Below, piece after piece: positions 41,821-51,891 of a stretch of 64,000 bases of DNA. Position numbers and translations under genes: made by a program. Source of the stretch: Flavisolibacter ginsengisoli DSM 18119 (GTDB lineage Bacteria > Bacteroidota > Bacteroidia > Chitinophagales > Chitinophagaceae). Numbering within the stretch: the first letter of the stretch is position 1; each line of letters opens with the position of its first letter. The DNA is taken from assembly GCF_900129295.1 (NCBI RefSeq), contig NZ_FQUU01000002.1, forward strand, positions 353,988 through 417,987, read 5' to 3'. The notes below the pieces were generated by a model. It was not told where the DNA came from. It saw only the letters and a list, made by a program, of their open reading frames with translations, and made no database searches.

Positions 41821-42975
41821 TGTAAATAAAGCGGTAAACAAGGTATCAGCACTTTTATCATAACCAATAAAATATTGTTGACACAACAACTTTAAAGAAC
41901 TATGACTTTGGAGGAACTGTACAATATCTTCGTTTTCATTTTCAAATACTGAACAGGTTATATACAAAAAGTACCCTCCTTTTCTAACTGATTTACTGGA
42001 ATTTAATGAAATACTTTTTTGAAGTTTGTTATAATGGTCAATTGTTTCTTCTTTGAAAAAAGCCAGCTGCTCTGGTGTTCGGCTCCAGGTTCCGGATCCA
42101 CTACACGGAGCGTCACAGATCACAAGATCAAATGTCTTATTAAGAATAAATGTTGGTTGGGTTAGATCGGCGTCAAAAGAATGGTAGTCTTTGATTCCTG
42201 CCTGACTAAAACGTTGATGCAAGTTTCTTAATATTGTTTCCCTAATATCAGAAACAGTTAATTCCACCTGCGGATACATATCTTTTAGCAAAATAGATTT
42301 TCCTCCACTAGCGGCACAGCAATCCCATGCACCAAAAGGCCGATCACTCTGAATATATCCAGGCAAAATATCTAACACTTTTTGAGAGTTGAGATCCTGG
42401 ATAACAGCATCCCGATTTAAGTGAATTGCAGCATCGACTTTTGAACTATTAGCAATAGCAAGGCAACTATCATTTACTCTATTATATTGAATAGCTGCCG
42501 CTTTCAACTTTTGCTCGACAACATCAATTTTTCCTGGCCGAACCCTAATGAACAACAAGGGTTGATGGAACATGGAAATTTGAAATACCTCGCGATCGAT
42601 TTTACTACTTAATTTATGGTGAAGTGGAAAAACTTTAGATAACTCTTCTTTAGCTTGTAGAAAGGAAAACTTTTCATGAGTGTTTAATGTAATATTTTCA
42701 TTCCATAAGGGCTTTATCTCTTGCAGTACATCATTTGAACTCCTTGAACTCAAAAAAACTCCTATAAGTAACCTATCAATTACTGGTTGTTCCTCAAAAG
42801 CCTTTCCTAATCTAAAAAACCCATAACAAAGCTGGCTGATATTCTTCCTGTCTGTAGATCCATATTTTTTATGTTTTGCAAACTGTTTTTTAATAAACGA
42901 AGCAAAAGGCTCCTCGCCCTTATACATGGAAACAAATTCTTGTGAAGCATTTAACCAGGAATAGAATCTGCTCAT
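41815..42975 (-). CDS. RsmB/NOP-family RNA m5C methyltransferase
   Basis: 386 residues. The C-terminal half has the m5C methyltransferase motifs 'WDCCAASGGKSILLKD' (SAM binding), 'DAPCSGSGTW' and 'ITCSVFENENEDIV' with the two catalytic Cys. The N-terminal half is helical and fits the NusB-like RNA-binding part of RsmB, shortened and diverged. 16S rRNA is the likely target, but tRNA is not excluded. Confidence 0.92.
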   Translation of the reverse strand: MSRFYSWLNASQEFVSMYKGEEPFASFIKKQFAKHKKYGSTDRKNISQLCYGFFRLGKAFEEQPVIDRLLIGVFLSSRSSNDVLQEIKPLWNENITLNTHEKFSFLQAKEELSKVFPLHHKLSSKIDREVFQISMFHQPLLFIRVRPGKIDVVEQKLKAAAIQYNRVNDSCLAIANSSKVDAAIHLNRDAVIQDLNSQKVLDILPGYIQSDRPFGAWDCCAASGGKSILLKDMYPQVELTVSDIRETILRNLHQRFSQAGIKDYHSFDADLTQPTFILNKTFDLVICDAPCSGSGTWSRTPEQLAFFKEETIDHYNKLQKSISLNSSKSVRKGGYFLYITCSVFENENEDIVQFLQSHSSLKLLCQQYFIGYDKSADTLFTALFTL

Positions 42976-43027
42976 AAGAATAAGAAATGGCTACAAATAG
43001 CTTTTAGCAGATTTATTGAAATAAAAA

Positions 43028-44281
43028 TTATAATTCCAATAAAGTTTTTACCGGATCCTTTCCAAATAATAACAATTCAGGATTTTCTAATAATTCTTTT
43101 ACCCTAACCAGGAATGAAACAGATTCTCTTCCATCAATAATACGGTGGTCGTAACTCAAGGCCAGGTACATCATAGGTCTGATAACTATTTGTTTATCAA
43201 CCACTACAGCTCTTTCCTCTATTTTATGCATACCTAATATAGCAGATTGGGGAATATTAATTATCGGAGTAGACATCAATGAACCAAATACACCACCATT
43301 GGTAATTGTAAAGGTCCCCCCCTGCATTTCCTCCATGCTTAATTTATTATCCCGGGCTTTTGTTGCCAATTCCACAACTTTCTTTTCAATTTCAGCCATG
43401 CTTAAACTCTCAGCATTTCTTATTACAGGAACTACCAAACCTTTTGGTGCAGAAACAGCTATGGAAATATCGCAATATTGATGATAGACCAGCGAGTCTC
43501 CATCTATATAAGCGTTAACAGCTGGCCATTCCTGTAAAGCAAAGCAAACGGCCTTTGTAAAAAAGCTCATAAACCCAAGACCTACTCCATGTATTTCTTT
43601 GAATTTATCTTTATACAGTGTACGAATAGCCATCACCTTGCTCATATCCACTTCATTGAAAGTGGTTAACATGGCAGTTGTATTTTTGGCTTCTACCAAC
43701 CTCCGGCTTACAGTTTTGCGCAGGTTGCTCATTTTTTCTTTTTTCTCTTCCCTTGTAAAAGCTTCCGTACCAGGCCTTTTACCGGGATGTTCTAAAGCAC
43801 TTAAAACATCGTCTTTTAAAATCTTTCCATTATACCCACTTGGCTGAATGCTTTTGGGATCTACTTTTTTATCTGCAATGATTGCTGATGCTACCGGGGT
43901 TGCTTTTACATCTGCAGGAGCAATTACGGAAGGATGGGAATGAGGTGCAACTTCTGCTGTAGGCTTTGGTTCTCCAGTTGCAACCTTGGTTTCCGGGACA
44001 GGTGCAGGTTTTACAACTGTAGCAGGTTTTGCAGATTCTTGCTTTACTGCTGTTTCATCTATCTGAGCTAATACGTCACCAATATTCAAGGTATCACCTT
44101 CCTTACCCACAGTTTTCAACAATCCTGCTTTTTCTGCATTGACCTCAAAAGTAGCTTTCTCACTTTCTAATTCAGCTATCACTTCATCACGTTCTACATA
44201 GTCACCATCATTTTTTAACCACTTCACCAGGGTCACTTCATTGATAGATTCTCCAACTGTTGGTACTTTAATATCGATCAT
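43028..44281 (-). CDS. sucB: 2-oxoglutarate dehydrogenase E2 (dihydrolipoyl succinyltransferase)
   Basis: 417 residues: lipoyl domain (1-76, lipoyl-Lys in '[10 protein letters not shown]'), Pro/Ala-rich linker, E1/E3-binding domain (about 130-160) and catalytic domain with '[16 protein letters not shown]' at the active site. It passes succinyl groups to CoA in the TCA cycle. The start is 149 bp after the sucA stop, same strand. Confidence 0.96.
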   Translation of the reverse strand: MIDIKVPTVGESINEVTLVKWLKNDGDYVERDEVIAELESEKATFEVNAEKAGLLKTVGKEGDTLNIGDVLAQIDETAVKQESAKPATVVKPAPVPETKVATGEPKPTAEVAPHSHPSVIAPADVKATPVASAIIADKKVDPKSIQPSGYNGKILKDDVLSALEHPGKRPGTEAFTREEKKEKMSNLRKTVSRRLVEAKNTTAMLTTFNEVDMSKVMAIRTLYKDKFKEIHGVGLGFMSFFTKAVCFALQEWPAVNAYIDGDSLVYHQYCDISIAVSAPKGLVVPVIRNAESLSMAEIEKKVVELATKARDNKLSMEEMQGGTFTITNGGVFGSLMSTPIINIPQSAILGMHKIEERAVVVDKQIVIRPMMYLALSYDHRIIDGRESVSFLVRVKELLENPELLLFGKDPVKTLLEL

Positions 44282-44429
44282 GATTTCCTTGTTTCAGATG
44301 TTTCTTTAAATCCTTAATTATTGGCTGCTTTATGATATATAGCCGGCCAAATCTATTAAACTTCTTATTTATTGTTACCTGATTTCTTTAAACTCCTTAC
44401 CTAAAGCATAATATAATTAATATAACCTC

Positions 44430-47177
44430 TTAAATAGCAAAGGCAGTTTCAACTATTTCGGCTTGTTCCTGAGCATGTACCTTGCTATATCCACTGGCTG
44501 TTGAGGCACTTGGCTGACGACTGATGATACCAAAGTTTATCGTCTTCAGGTTCATTTGAAGAAAAGATGCGGCTCCCATATTAAGAGGCTCTTCCTGTAC
44601 CCAAAACCAGGTGGCTTTATTATATTTTTTATACAAAGCTTCCAATTGTGGAAATGGTAATGGATATATCTGTTCAAGTCTCACAATTGAAATATCTGTC
44701 CTTTTTTCTTTAGCCTGTTTTTCAGCAAGATCATAATATATTTTACCAGAACAGAATAAAACCTTTTTAATTTCTGTGGGATCCTGGATTGTATTGTCAT
44801 CAATGACTTCCCTGAAACCTCCATTCGTAAACTCTGAAACAGCAGAATAAGTTCCGGAATGACGGAGATTTGCTTTAGGTGAAAAGTTAATCAATGGCTT
44901 TCGGAAAGGCCATGCTAATTGGCGACGTAATGCATGAAAGAGATTTGCAGAAGTAGTTATATTAGTTACAACCATATTTAACTCGGCACATGATTGCAGA
45001 AATCTTTCCAGCCGGGCACTGCTATGTTCAGGTCCTTGCCCTTCATAGCCATGAGGAAGCAATAGTACAACACCATCCATGCGTTGCCATTTGGTTTCTG
45101 CAGATGATATAAACTGGTCTATAATAATCTGTGCACCATTGGCAAAATCACCAAATTGCGCTTCCCAAATTACTAATGAATTGGGGCTTGCAAGGGCATA
45201 CCCATATTCAAAGCCCAATACTGCATATTCACTTAACAAGGAATTATATATTCTAAACTCGGCTTGTTTATCCTGGAAACTGTTTAAACGATTATGTTCC
45301 TTGTTTGTATTTTCATCATAGATTACTGCGTGACGATGAGAGAAGGTACCCCTTTTGACATCCTGACCACTCATTCTTACATCTTTTCCTTCAATGAGCA
45401 AACTTGAATACGCTAATAGTTCACCTGTAGCCCAGTCAACTTTTTTCTCTGCATCGAAAAGCTTTACTTTTTCCTGTAAAATCTTCTCAACTTTCCTTAA
45501 AGGTTTAAATCCTTCTGGCCATTTCATGAGTCCTTGAAATAGGCGCATAAAATCATCTTCGCTTATTGCAGTAACAGGAGATTGGTCAAAATCCTGAACA
45601 TTGGCCTTACGCAGGCTTTTCCATGCCAGTTCTGGCTGCTGGTAATTATAAGGAAGGGGATTTTGTTTTACCTCATCCAAACGCTCTTGCAGATCAGCCC
45701 AAAACTTCTTTTCCATTTCTTTTGCAAGAGTTTGCGCATCGGCTTCTCCATTCTTCAACAAATACTGAACGTATTCCTCCCGGGGGTTGGCATGCTTATC
45801 AATCAAGGCATATAACTGCGGCTGCGTAAATTTAGGATCATCACCTTCATTATGTCCATGGCGGCGATAGCAAACCATGTCGATAAAAATGTCAGAATTA
45901 AATTCCTGCCTGTAGCGGGTAGCAATTTCAACACATTTAACCACAGCTTCCGGATCATCTCCATTCACATGAAAAACCGGGGCTTGAATTGTGGCAGCTA
46001 TGGAAGTACTGTAATCTGAGCTCCTGGCATCATCAAAATCTGTTGTAAATCCTATTTGATTATTGATGACAAAATGAATTGTACCCCCTGTATAATACCC
46101 TTGAAGGTTACTCATTTGAAGTATCTCGTAAACTATTCCCTGGCCGGCAACTGATGCATCGCCATGAATTAATATAGGAAGTACAGAATCGAATTCTGAT
46201 TTATAGAGTACATCCGCTTTTGCCCTGGAGTAACCCAATACTACAGGGTTTACAGCTTCCAGGTGAGAGGGGTTGGGAGTTAATTTTAAATGCATCTTTT
46301 TGCCACTGGCTGTTTCTACCTCACTACTAAAGCCAAGATGATATTTAACATCCCCACTGCCCATGGTTTGATCTGGAATGGCCGTTCCTTCAAACTCACT
46401 GAATATTTGTTCATAGGTTTTACCTAATATGTTAGCCAGCACATTCAAACGACCCCGGTGGGCCATTCCTATTACAGCTTCCTGAACGCCATTATTAGAA
46501 GCTACAGTTAGTATTGCATCAAGTGCGGCAATTGTTGTCTCCCCTCCTTCCAGTGAAAAACGCTTCTGTCCTACATACTTGGTGTGAAGAAACTTTTCGA
46601 AAATAACCCCTTCATTAAGTTTATCCAGGATGCGTTTTTTCTGTTCCAGGGGAACCGGGTTTTGAAGTGTAGTTTCTATTTCCCTCTGAAGCCATTCCAT
46701 TCTATCCTGGTTTACCACATACTGGTATTCTATTCCTATATGGCCACAATAGATCTTTTGAAGTCGTTCTATTATCTGTTGGAGTGATGCACCAGGTATA
46801 CCCACAAACTGGCCTGCAGCAAAATTTTGCGTAAGATCTGCTTCTGTTAACCCAAAATACTTCAAATCCAGGTTTGCACCCCTATCTTTCCTTTCACGGA
46901 TGGGATTGGTCCGGGCCACCAGATGTGCTTTTTTTCTATAACACTGAATAAGGTTATATACTGAAAACTCTTTCTGCAATTTGCTTGCATCTACAGCCTT
47001 TTCTTCTTTTGGAGCTGCTACAGCCTGGCCATTAATATTGTTGGAAAAGGCAAAATCAAAACCTTCAAAGAATTTCCGGTATTCGGGATCAATGCTTTCA
47101 GGGTTTTGTTTAAAATCATTATAAAGGCTCTCAATGTAAGCCGGGTGTGAATGAGTGATGTAGGAAAAGTCCTTCAT
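44430..47177 (-). CDS. sucA: 2-oxoglutarate dehydrogenase E1
   Basis: 915 residues, standard length. It is the thiamine-diphosphate decarboxylase of the complex. Landmarks: N-terminal 'YIESLYNDFKQNPESI' E2-binding motif, 'GMAHRGRLNVLANI', 'HGDASVAGQGIVYE', 'FVINNQIGFTTD' and 'YRRHGHNEGDDP' for cofactor and metal, then 'EAQFGDFANGAQIIIDQFIS' in the pyrimidine domain. Forms a unit with sucB. Confidence 0.97.
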   Translation of the reverse strand: MKDFSYITHSHPAYIESLYNDFKQNPESIDPEYRKFFEGFDFAFSNNINGQAVAAPKEEKAVDASKLQKEFSVYNLIQCYRKKAHLVARTNPIRERKDRGANLDLKYFGLTEADLTQNFAAGQFVGIPGASLQQIIERLQKIYCGHIGIEYQYVVNQDRMEWLQREIETTLQNPVPLEQKKRILDKLNEGVIFEKFLHTKYVGQKRFSLEGGETTIAALDAILTVASNNGVQEAVIGMAHRGRLNVLANILGKTYEQIFSEFEGTAIPDQTMGSGDVKYHLGFSSEVETASGKKMHLKLTPNPSHLEAVNPVVLGYSRAKADVLYKSEFDSVLPILIHGDASVAGQGIVYEILQMSNLQGYYTGGTIHFVINNQIGFTTDFDDARSSDYSTSIAATIQAPVFHVNGDDPEAVVKCVEIATRYRQEFNSDIFIDMVCYRRHGHNEGDDPKFTQPQLYALIDKHANPREEYVQYLLKNGEADAQTLAKEMEKKFWADLQERLDEVKQNPLPYNYQQPELAWKSLRKANVQDFDQSPVTAISEDDFMRLFQGLMKWPEGFKPLRKVEKILQEKVKLFDAEKKVDWATGELLAYSSLLIEGKDVRMSGQDVKRGTFSHRHAVIYDENTNKEHNRLNSFQDKQAEFRIYNSLLSEYAVLGFEYGYALASPNSLVIWEAQFGDFANGAQIIIDQFISSAETKWQRMDGVVLLLPHGYEGQGPEHSSARLERFLQSCAELNMVVTNITTSANLFHALRRQLAWPFRKPLINFSPKANLRHSGTYSAVSEFTNGGFREVIDDNTIQDPTEIKKVLFCSGKIYYDLAEKQAKEKRTDISIVRLEQIYPLPFPQLEALYKKYNKATWFWVQEEPLNMGAASFLQMNLKTINFGIISRQPSASTASGYSKVHAQEQAEIVETAFAI

Positions 47178-47541
47178 GAAAGGAAGTTTGAATTTGGGAA
47201 CGCAAATATCGCTTAAAAAGTTGTGAGGTCAATCAGTTAGTTAAACACCTATTAAGTTTTTAAATGCCTATACTGATCATAATTAACCATTTACCAAAAA
47301 TTATGGTGTACCAAAGGAATAATTAACAAATAGAACATCTTTCGAGATTTATGAACTTCTTCATGTCCCTAAATAGACAACTCTTCCATATCTAGCCAGA
47401 TATAGTATATGAGGAATTAATCCTTTGTAGGTAGATATTCCTTAAGGATTCTTAAAAGGGTGTAAAATCCCTATTTTTTTACCATCTTTTTGCCAGTTTT
47501 CATTTATTTACCCTACTTTTGCCGTCCGAAATTAAAAGAAC
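47178..47541. other. 364-bp divergent intergenic region sucA / rpsT
   Basis: It contains the rpsT promoter near the right end and one isolated TGA-N6-TCA match (47224-47235) 47 bp upstream of sucA with no partner at 22 bp. Nothing else is recognised. Confidence 0.5.
47487..47521 (+). promoter_or_regulatory. Promoter of rpsT
   Basis: TTTTTG (47487-47492) and TACTTTTG (47514-47521) fit the Bacteroidota -33 TTG and -7 TAnnTTTG elements, 20 bp before the ATG. Confidence 0.65.
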
Positions 47542-47796
47542 ATGGCTAATCATAAGGCAACAAAGAAAGATATGCGTCAGGCTGCTAGGCGTCGCGAAAG
47601 AAATAAATATTACGGAAAAACTACCCGTAATGCTATTCGCGACCTAAGAACTATTACTGAAAAAGCTGCCGCAGGTGAAAAAACGCCTGAAGTAATATCT
47701 ATGATTGATAAACTGGCAAAGCGTGGAGTGATCCATAAAAACAAAGCCAGCAATCTGAAAAGCAAATTGTCCAAAAGAGTGAATGTATTAGCATAA
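47542..47796 (+). CDS. rpsT: 30S ribosomal protein S20
   Basis: 84 residues, usual length, very basic, beginning MANHKATKKDMRQAARRRER and ending with the conserved 'GVIHKNKASNLKSKLSKRVN' stretch. Binds 16S rRNA near the 5' domain. Followed at once by a strong terminator. Confidence 0.97.
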   Translation: MANHKATKKDMRQAARRRERNKYYGKTTRNAIRDLRTITEKAAAGEKTPEVISMIDKLAKRGVIHKNKASNLKSKLSKRVNVLA

Positions 47797-47822
47797 GCTT
47801 ATTTTCATTGTGATTATATTAT

Positions 47823-47848
47823 GTCCTGCCTACAGCGGGACTTTTTTT
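47823..47848 (+). terminator. Intrinsic terminator of rpsT
   Basis: GTCCTGC / GCGGGAC stem (one G-T pair), loop CTACA, then seven T. Confidence 0.88.
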
Positions 47849-47903
47849 ATGCCCCTTCCACAACAAGGTTAGCTGTCTGGGTATCAACTCCTATCTTAGC
47901 ATT

Positions 47904-49631
47904 ATGCGAAAGTTGATCCTTACACTCTTATTGAATCTACCCTTGCTGGTCTTCAGCCAAAAGATCTCAACACAATTTGAACGTACTAATGGAACAGAAA
48001 CCCCCACTTATAATGATATCATAAACTGGTGGAAAAACCTGGATGCTGTATCTCCAATAGTTAAAATGCAGGAAATGGGTCCTACAGATGCTGGATACCC
48101 TTTACACCTGGTGATGGTTTCTGCAGATAAGGATTTTAGCATAGCTTCTATAAAGGCTAAAAAGAAGAGTATCATATTTGTCAATAATGGCATTCATCCG
48201 GGCGAACCTGATGGTATTGATGCCAGTATGGTACTGGTAAGGGATATTGTGGAGAACCGTTACAAATTACCGGGAAATGTTGTGCTAGCTATTATTCCGG
48301 TATATAATATAGGTGGTTGTTTAAACAGGAGTGCGGATTACCGGGTTGATCAGAATGGCCCGGCGGAATTTGGATTCCGTGGTAACTCAGAAAACCTGGA
48401 TCTTAACCGTGATTTCATTAAGTGTGACTCAAAGGAAGCTTTCACTTTCACAAATATCTTCCATTACCTTGACCCGGAAGTCTTTGTAGACAATCATGTC
48501 AGCAATGGAGCTGACTACCAGCACATAATGACCTTACTTACTTCCCAGCACAATAAGTTAGGTGGCAAAATGGGGGAATACCTAAATAAACAATTTGAAC
48601 CTACACTTTATACTTTAATGAAGGGTAAAGGATTTGACCTTGTTCCTTATGTTAACCATTTCAGTGAAACACCCGAAAAGGGATGGACTGAATTCTGGGA
48701 CAGCCCTCGTTACAGTAGCGGGTACACTAGTTTATGGAACACCTTTAGCTTTACTCCAGAAACTCATATGCTGAAATCTTATAAGCAAAGAGTGGAAGCT
48801 ACCAGTGCTTTAATGGAATGCTTTATTGAGTTCACATCAAAGAACAATAAAGAAATTATTTCTTTAAGAGAACAAACCAAAAAAGACATATGCATCCAGG
48901 AGAACTTTCCAGTAGCATGGAAACTTGACAAAGCCAAATCAGTGAATATAAACTTCAAAGGGTATGAAGCTGGTCATAAAACCAGTGAAGTATCAGGATT
49001 ACCCAGGCTTTATTATGATCGCAATAAACCATTTGAAAGAAAGATTCCATTTTATAATGAATATGCAGACACCCTTGATATTCGCACACCTGCTGCTTAT
49101 ATTATTCCCCAGGGATGGTGGAAAGTAATTGAAAGAATCCAGGCTAATAAGGTTCAATTACGAAAGCTTACCAGGGATACTACATTAATAGTGCAATGGT
49201 ATAAAATAGAAGGGTACCAGGCCAGCCCAAGGCCTTATGAAGGACATCACCCTAATACCAATGTAAAGATATCTGTGAACACAAAAGAAATGAAATTCCG
49301 GAAAGGAGATTACTATATACCCATGAATCAGCCTGCTAATCGGTTTTTGATCGAAACGCTGGAGCCACAGGCCGAGGATAGTTATTTTACCTGGAATTTC
49401 TTTGACCCAATACTTGGGCAAAAAGAAGGCTACTCAGATTATCATTTTGAAGATGTTGCAGCAGAATACCTCAACAAACATCCTGATATAAGAATCAGGT
49501 TAAATGAAAAAAAGATTTCAGATTCAACTTTTGCCAAAAATGGAGGCGCCCAATTAAACTTTGTTTTTCAGAATTCTCCCTTTTTCGAACCTGCATTTTT
49601 ACAATACCCTGTATATAGAGTGCCTAAATAA
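47904..49631 (+). CDS. Secreted M14 family zinc carboxypeptidase
   Basis: 575 residues with a signal peptide ('LLVFSQ'). Zinc ligands are in 'NNGIHPGEPDG' (HxxE) and the later 'DNHVSNGADYQH'; 'NLDLNRDFIK' is the Asn-Arg substrate-binding motif. The C-terminal 250 residues are an extra beta-rich region found in Bacteroidota members. Periplasmic peptide trimming is likely; no sorting domain is seen. Confidence 0.9.
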   Translation: MRKLILTLLLNLPLLVFSQKISTQFERTNGTETPTYNDIINWWKNLDAVSPIVKMQEMGPTDAGYPLHLVMVSADKDFSIASIKAKKKSIIFVNNGIHPGEPDGIDASMVLVRDIVENRYKLPGNVVLAIIPVYNIGGCLNRSADYRVDQNGPAEFGFRGNSENLDLNRDFIKCDSKEAFTFTNIFHYLDPEVFVDNHVSNGADYQHIMTLLTSQHNKLGGKMGEYLNKQFEPTLYTLMKGKGFDLVPYVNHFSETPEKGWTEFWDSPRYSSGYTSLWNTFSFTPETHMLKSYKQRVEATSALMECFIEFTSKNNKEIISLREQTKKDICIQENFPVAWKLDKAKSVNINFKGYEAGHKTSEVSGLPRLYYDRNKPFERKIPFYNEYADTLDIRTPAAYIIPQGWWKVIERIQANKVQLRKLTRDTTLIVQWYKIEGYQASPRPYEGHHPNTNVKISVNTKEMKFRKGDYYIPMNQPANRFLIETLEPQAEDSYFTWNFFDPILGQKEGYSDYHFEDVAAEYLNKHPDIRIRLNEKKISDSTFAKNGGAQLNFVFQNSPFFEPAFLQYPVYRVPK

Positions 49632-49783
49632 TCCAGGTACAACTTTTAAGTGAGCAAGCAGTTGGGATATTTATTCCAGACCGGAAGTAATAAACCTTAC
49701 TGCTTTCCATTTCAGGCTTACCCTTTTAAAAAATAGATATTTCTTTGAAACTTACCTAAGAGCTATTACGTTCAGTTGCCATT

Positions 49784-51463
49784 TTACTTCTCTGCCATTT
49801 TAACTATTCCAACAAGACTATCGGTATTTACTCCCTCAAGCAGTTCTTCTGATCTTTGCATAAAGAAAGCTGCAGTCTTATCGTAAGGATGTAATTCAAT
49901 TACCTCCTGGAATGCCTTACGAGCACTTTCAAAAGACTGATTGACGTAGTACATCATTGCTTCATTGAATATTGCCAATGTGGACGTTTTAAAATGTCTC
50001 TCCATTTCAGTATCCGCGCTAAAGCATTCATATATGCCAATTGCTTCTTGCTTACCTTTTAATTGCACCAATCCCAGGTGCCTCAGGTGAAAATCTGAAA
50101 TATCATGCAATTGGCGGAAGCTGGCTTCGCTGATTATGATGCCTGCTTTATAATACTTGGTCAGGCTCTCTATTCGTGACGCTGTGTTAACCGTATCAGC
50201 AATAGTAGTAGCATCAAGCCTGTGATGATCGCCAGTGATACCCATTATCAAAGGTCCTGTATGCATGCCTACACCCATTTGAATAAACGGTAGATCCATT
50301 AATCTTCTTTCTGCATTTAGCTCTTCCAATGCCCGCCTCATTTCAATGGCAGTTTGCAGTGCATCCAATGCATTCCCGGGAAATATGGCCATAATGGCGT
50401 CACCTAAATACTGATTAATAAATCCTCCGTTGCGCCTGATAATCGGTCCCATTCGCTCATTAAAAGAACATACAAAACTAAAGTTCTCTTCCGGGGTCAT
50501 CTTCTCTGAAAGTGTAGTATAATCCCTGATATCAGAAAACAATACAGTTACAATTTTTTCTACGTGCTCACCCAAATGCACATCAGTGATTACCTTATGC
50601 CCAAGAGCACCAATGAACTCATAGGGAACGAACTTGCCTGTAACTTCGTAAACTTTGCGCATAGCCTCTTCACTTTCCCTAGCCTCTTTAATATTTTTTT
50701 CATAAAGCAATGCACTTTCAATAGCCCCCGAAGATTGCAAAGCCAGGGTAGTCAATAATTTAAGATCTGCCGCTGTATATTGAACAGATTCGTTGCTGGC
50801 AAGTATAATGGCTCCCATCACTCTATGCTTCACCTTCAATGCAGAATAAATAATGGATTGTATAGCAGGTAGCACAATACCGTTTTCAACTAAGGCCGAA
50901 GTATCAGTAATGATTTCCGATTGACCGCTGATAATAATCTTACTTAATAAGGGTACCTGTAAATTAATGACCTCTGTATGAAAGAATTCATCGCCTGTAG
51001 AGGCAATAACATTCAGTCTTTTTTCCCTTTCATCCCATAAAACAATTACCCCGTCATCATTTCTGATCACATGAGTTGCCTCTTCAAGGGTAATAGCACA
51101 AATTGCAGGAGCATCGATGGTCTTAGCCAGCTTTTCGGAGAAATTAAAAATGAGATTTATTTCCTGGTACAGGTTGAGTACTTCAGTCCCTAATTTCTTT
51201 TTTTCTCCTTCCTTTTGCACAAGTTGTTCAAGCAGGTTATGAATTGTTTTTGCTAATGCATCCCCTTTCACCCAACCTAATAATTCCTCTTCATAAAGAA
51301 TGGGATATTGAAATTCAGGTGAATTATTCTGGGAACCTGCAAGCACATTTCCCTTGACATCTTCTATCCATACATCTGCTTTAAGGCTATCCAGTAAAAG
51401 TGGAATAGCTGATAACGTATCTGCCTTCTTGCCTACAATATTTTTTAAACTTATCCTTGCCAT
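49784..51463 (-). CDS. GAF-domain adenylate/guanylate cyclase
   Basis: 559 residues. A GAF domain (about 105-255) precedes a class III cyclase domain (about 285-465) with metal Asp residues in 'VLFSDIRDYT' and 'LGDAIMAIF', 'GMHTGPLIMG', and the transition-state Asn/Arg in 'ADTVNTASRIESLT'. A helical TPR-like tail follows. It makes cAMP or cGMP; which one cannot be told. Last gene of the operon, 18 bp after the response regulator. A possible source of ligand for the CRP-type regulator at 25979, by inference only. Confidence 0.9.
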   Translation of the reverse strand: MARISLKNIVGKKADTLSAIPLLLDSLKADVWIEDVKGNVLAGSQNNSPEFQYPILYEEELLGWVKGDALAKTIHNLLEQLVQKEGEKKKLGTEVLNLYQEINLIFNFSEKLAKTIDAPAICAITLEEATHVIRNDDGVIVLWDEREKRLNVIASTGDEFFHTEVINLQVPLLSKIIISGQSEIITDTSALVENGIVLPAIQSIIYSALKVKHRVMGAIILASNESVQYTAADLKLLTTLALQSSGAIESALLYEKNIKEARESEEAMRKVYEVTGKFVPYEFIGALGHKVITDVHLGEHVEKIVTVLFSDIRDYTTLSEKMTPEENFSFVCSFNERMGPIIRRNGGFINQYLGDAIMAIFPGNALDALQTAIEMRRALEELNAERRLMDLPFIQMGVGMHTGPLIMGITGDHHRLDATTIADTVNTASRIESLTKYYKAGIIISEASFRQLHDISDFHLRHLGLVQLKGKQEAIGIYECFSADTEMERHFKTSTLAIFNEAMMYYVNQSFESARKAFQEVIELHPYDKTAAFFMQRSEELLEGVNTDSLVGIVKMAEK

Positions 51464-51481
51464 TTATAATATTAGTTGGGA

Positions 51482-51862
51482 TCAGTTGCTTAACTCGAGT
51501 ACCTCTCTTGCCTTGGCAAGTATGACCTCAGGATCAAAAGGCTTGGTCATGTACAGATCAGCGCCTACTTCCTGCCCTTTCAATCGGTCAAGTTCCTGCC
51601 CTTTAGCTGTAAGCAGTACAATATAAACGTCAATGGATAATTCTTTTTTTACCCTGCGGCATACCTCCATACCATTCATTTTGGGCATCATCACATCTAA
51701 AAATACAAGTTGAGGGTTTTCAGATTGAATAAGTTCCAGTGCCTGTTCACCGTTTTCAGCCATCAAAAAATTGACTCCTTCGTCTTCAAGTTCTTCCAAT
51801 GTTTGTTCAATTAACATTCTTATATGGGCCTCGTCGTCTACGATCAATAGTTTCTTTTCCAT
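51482..51862 (-). CDS. Single-domain response regulator
   Basis: 126 residues, one receiver domain only: 'LLIVDDEAHI', phospho-acceptor Asp in 'LVFLDVMMPKMNG', Thr in 'VLLTAKG', Lys in 'MTKPFDP'. With no output domain it probably relays phosphate or acts by protein contact. It lies 29 bp after the giant kinase gene, its likely donor, and 18 bp before the cyclase gene, a likely target. Confidence 0.94.
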   Translation of the reverse strand: MEKKLLIVDDEAHIRMLIEQTLEELEDEGVNFLMAENGEQALELIQSENPQLVFLDVMMPKMNGMEVCRRVKKELSIDVYIVLLTAKGQELDRLKGQEVGADLYMTKPFDPEVILAKAREVLELSN

Positions 51863-51891
51863 TTCTTCAATTTAAAAAGTTAGTAAGTAGT

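Noticed and set aside
47224..47235. TGAGGTCAATCA upstream of sucA as a further regulon site
   Set aside because: It is isolated, has no partner at 22 bp, and one such match by chance is expected in the window's intergenic DNA.
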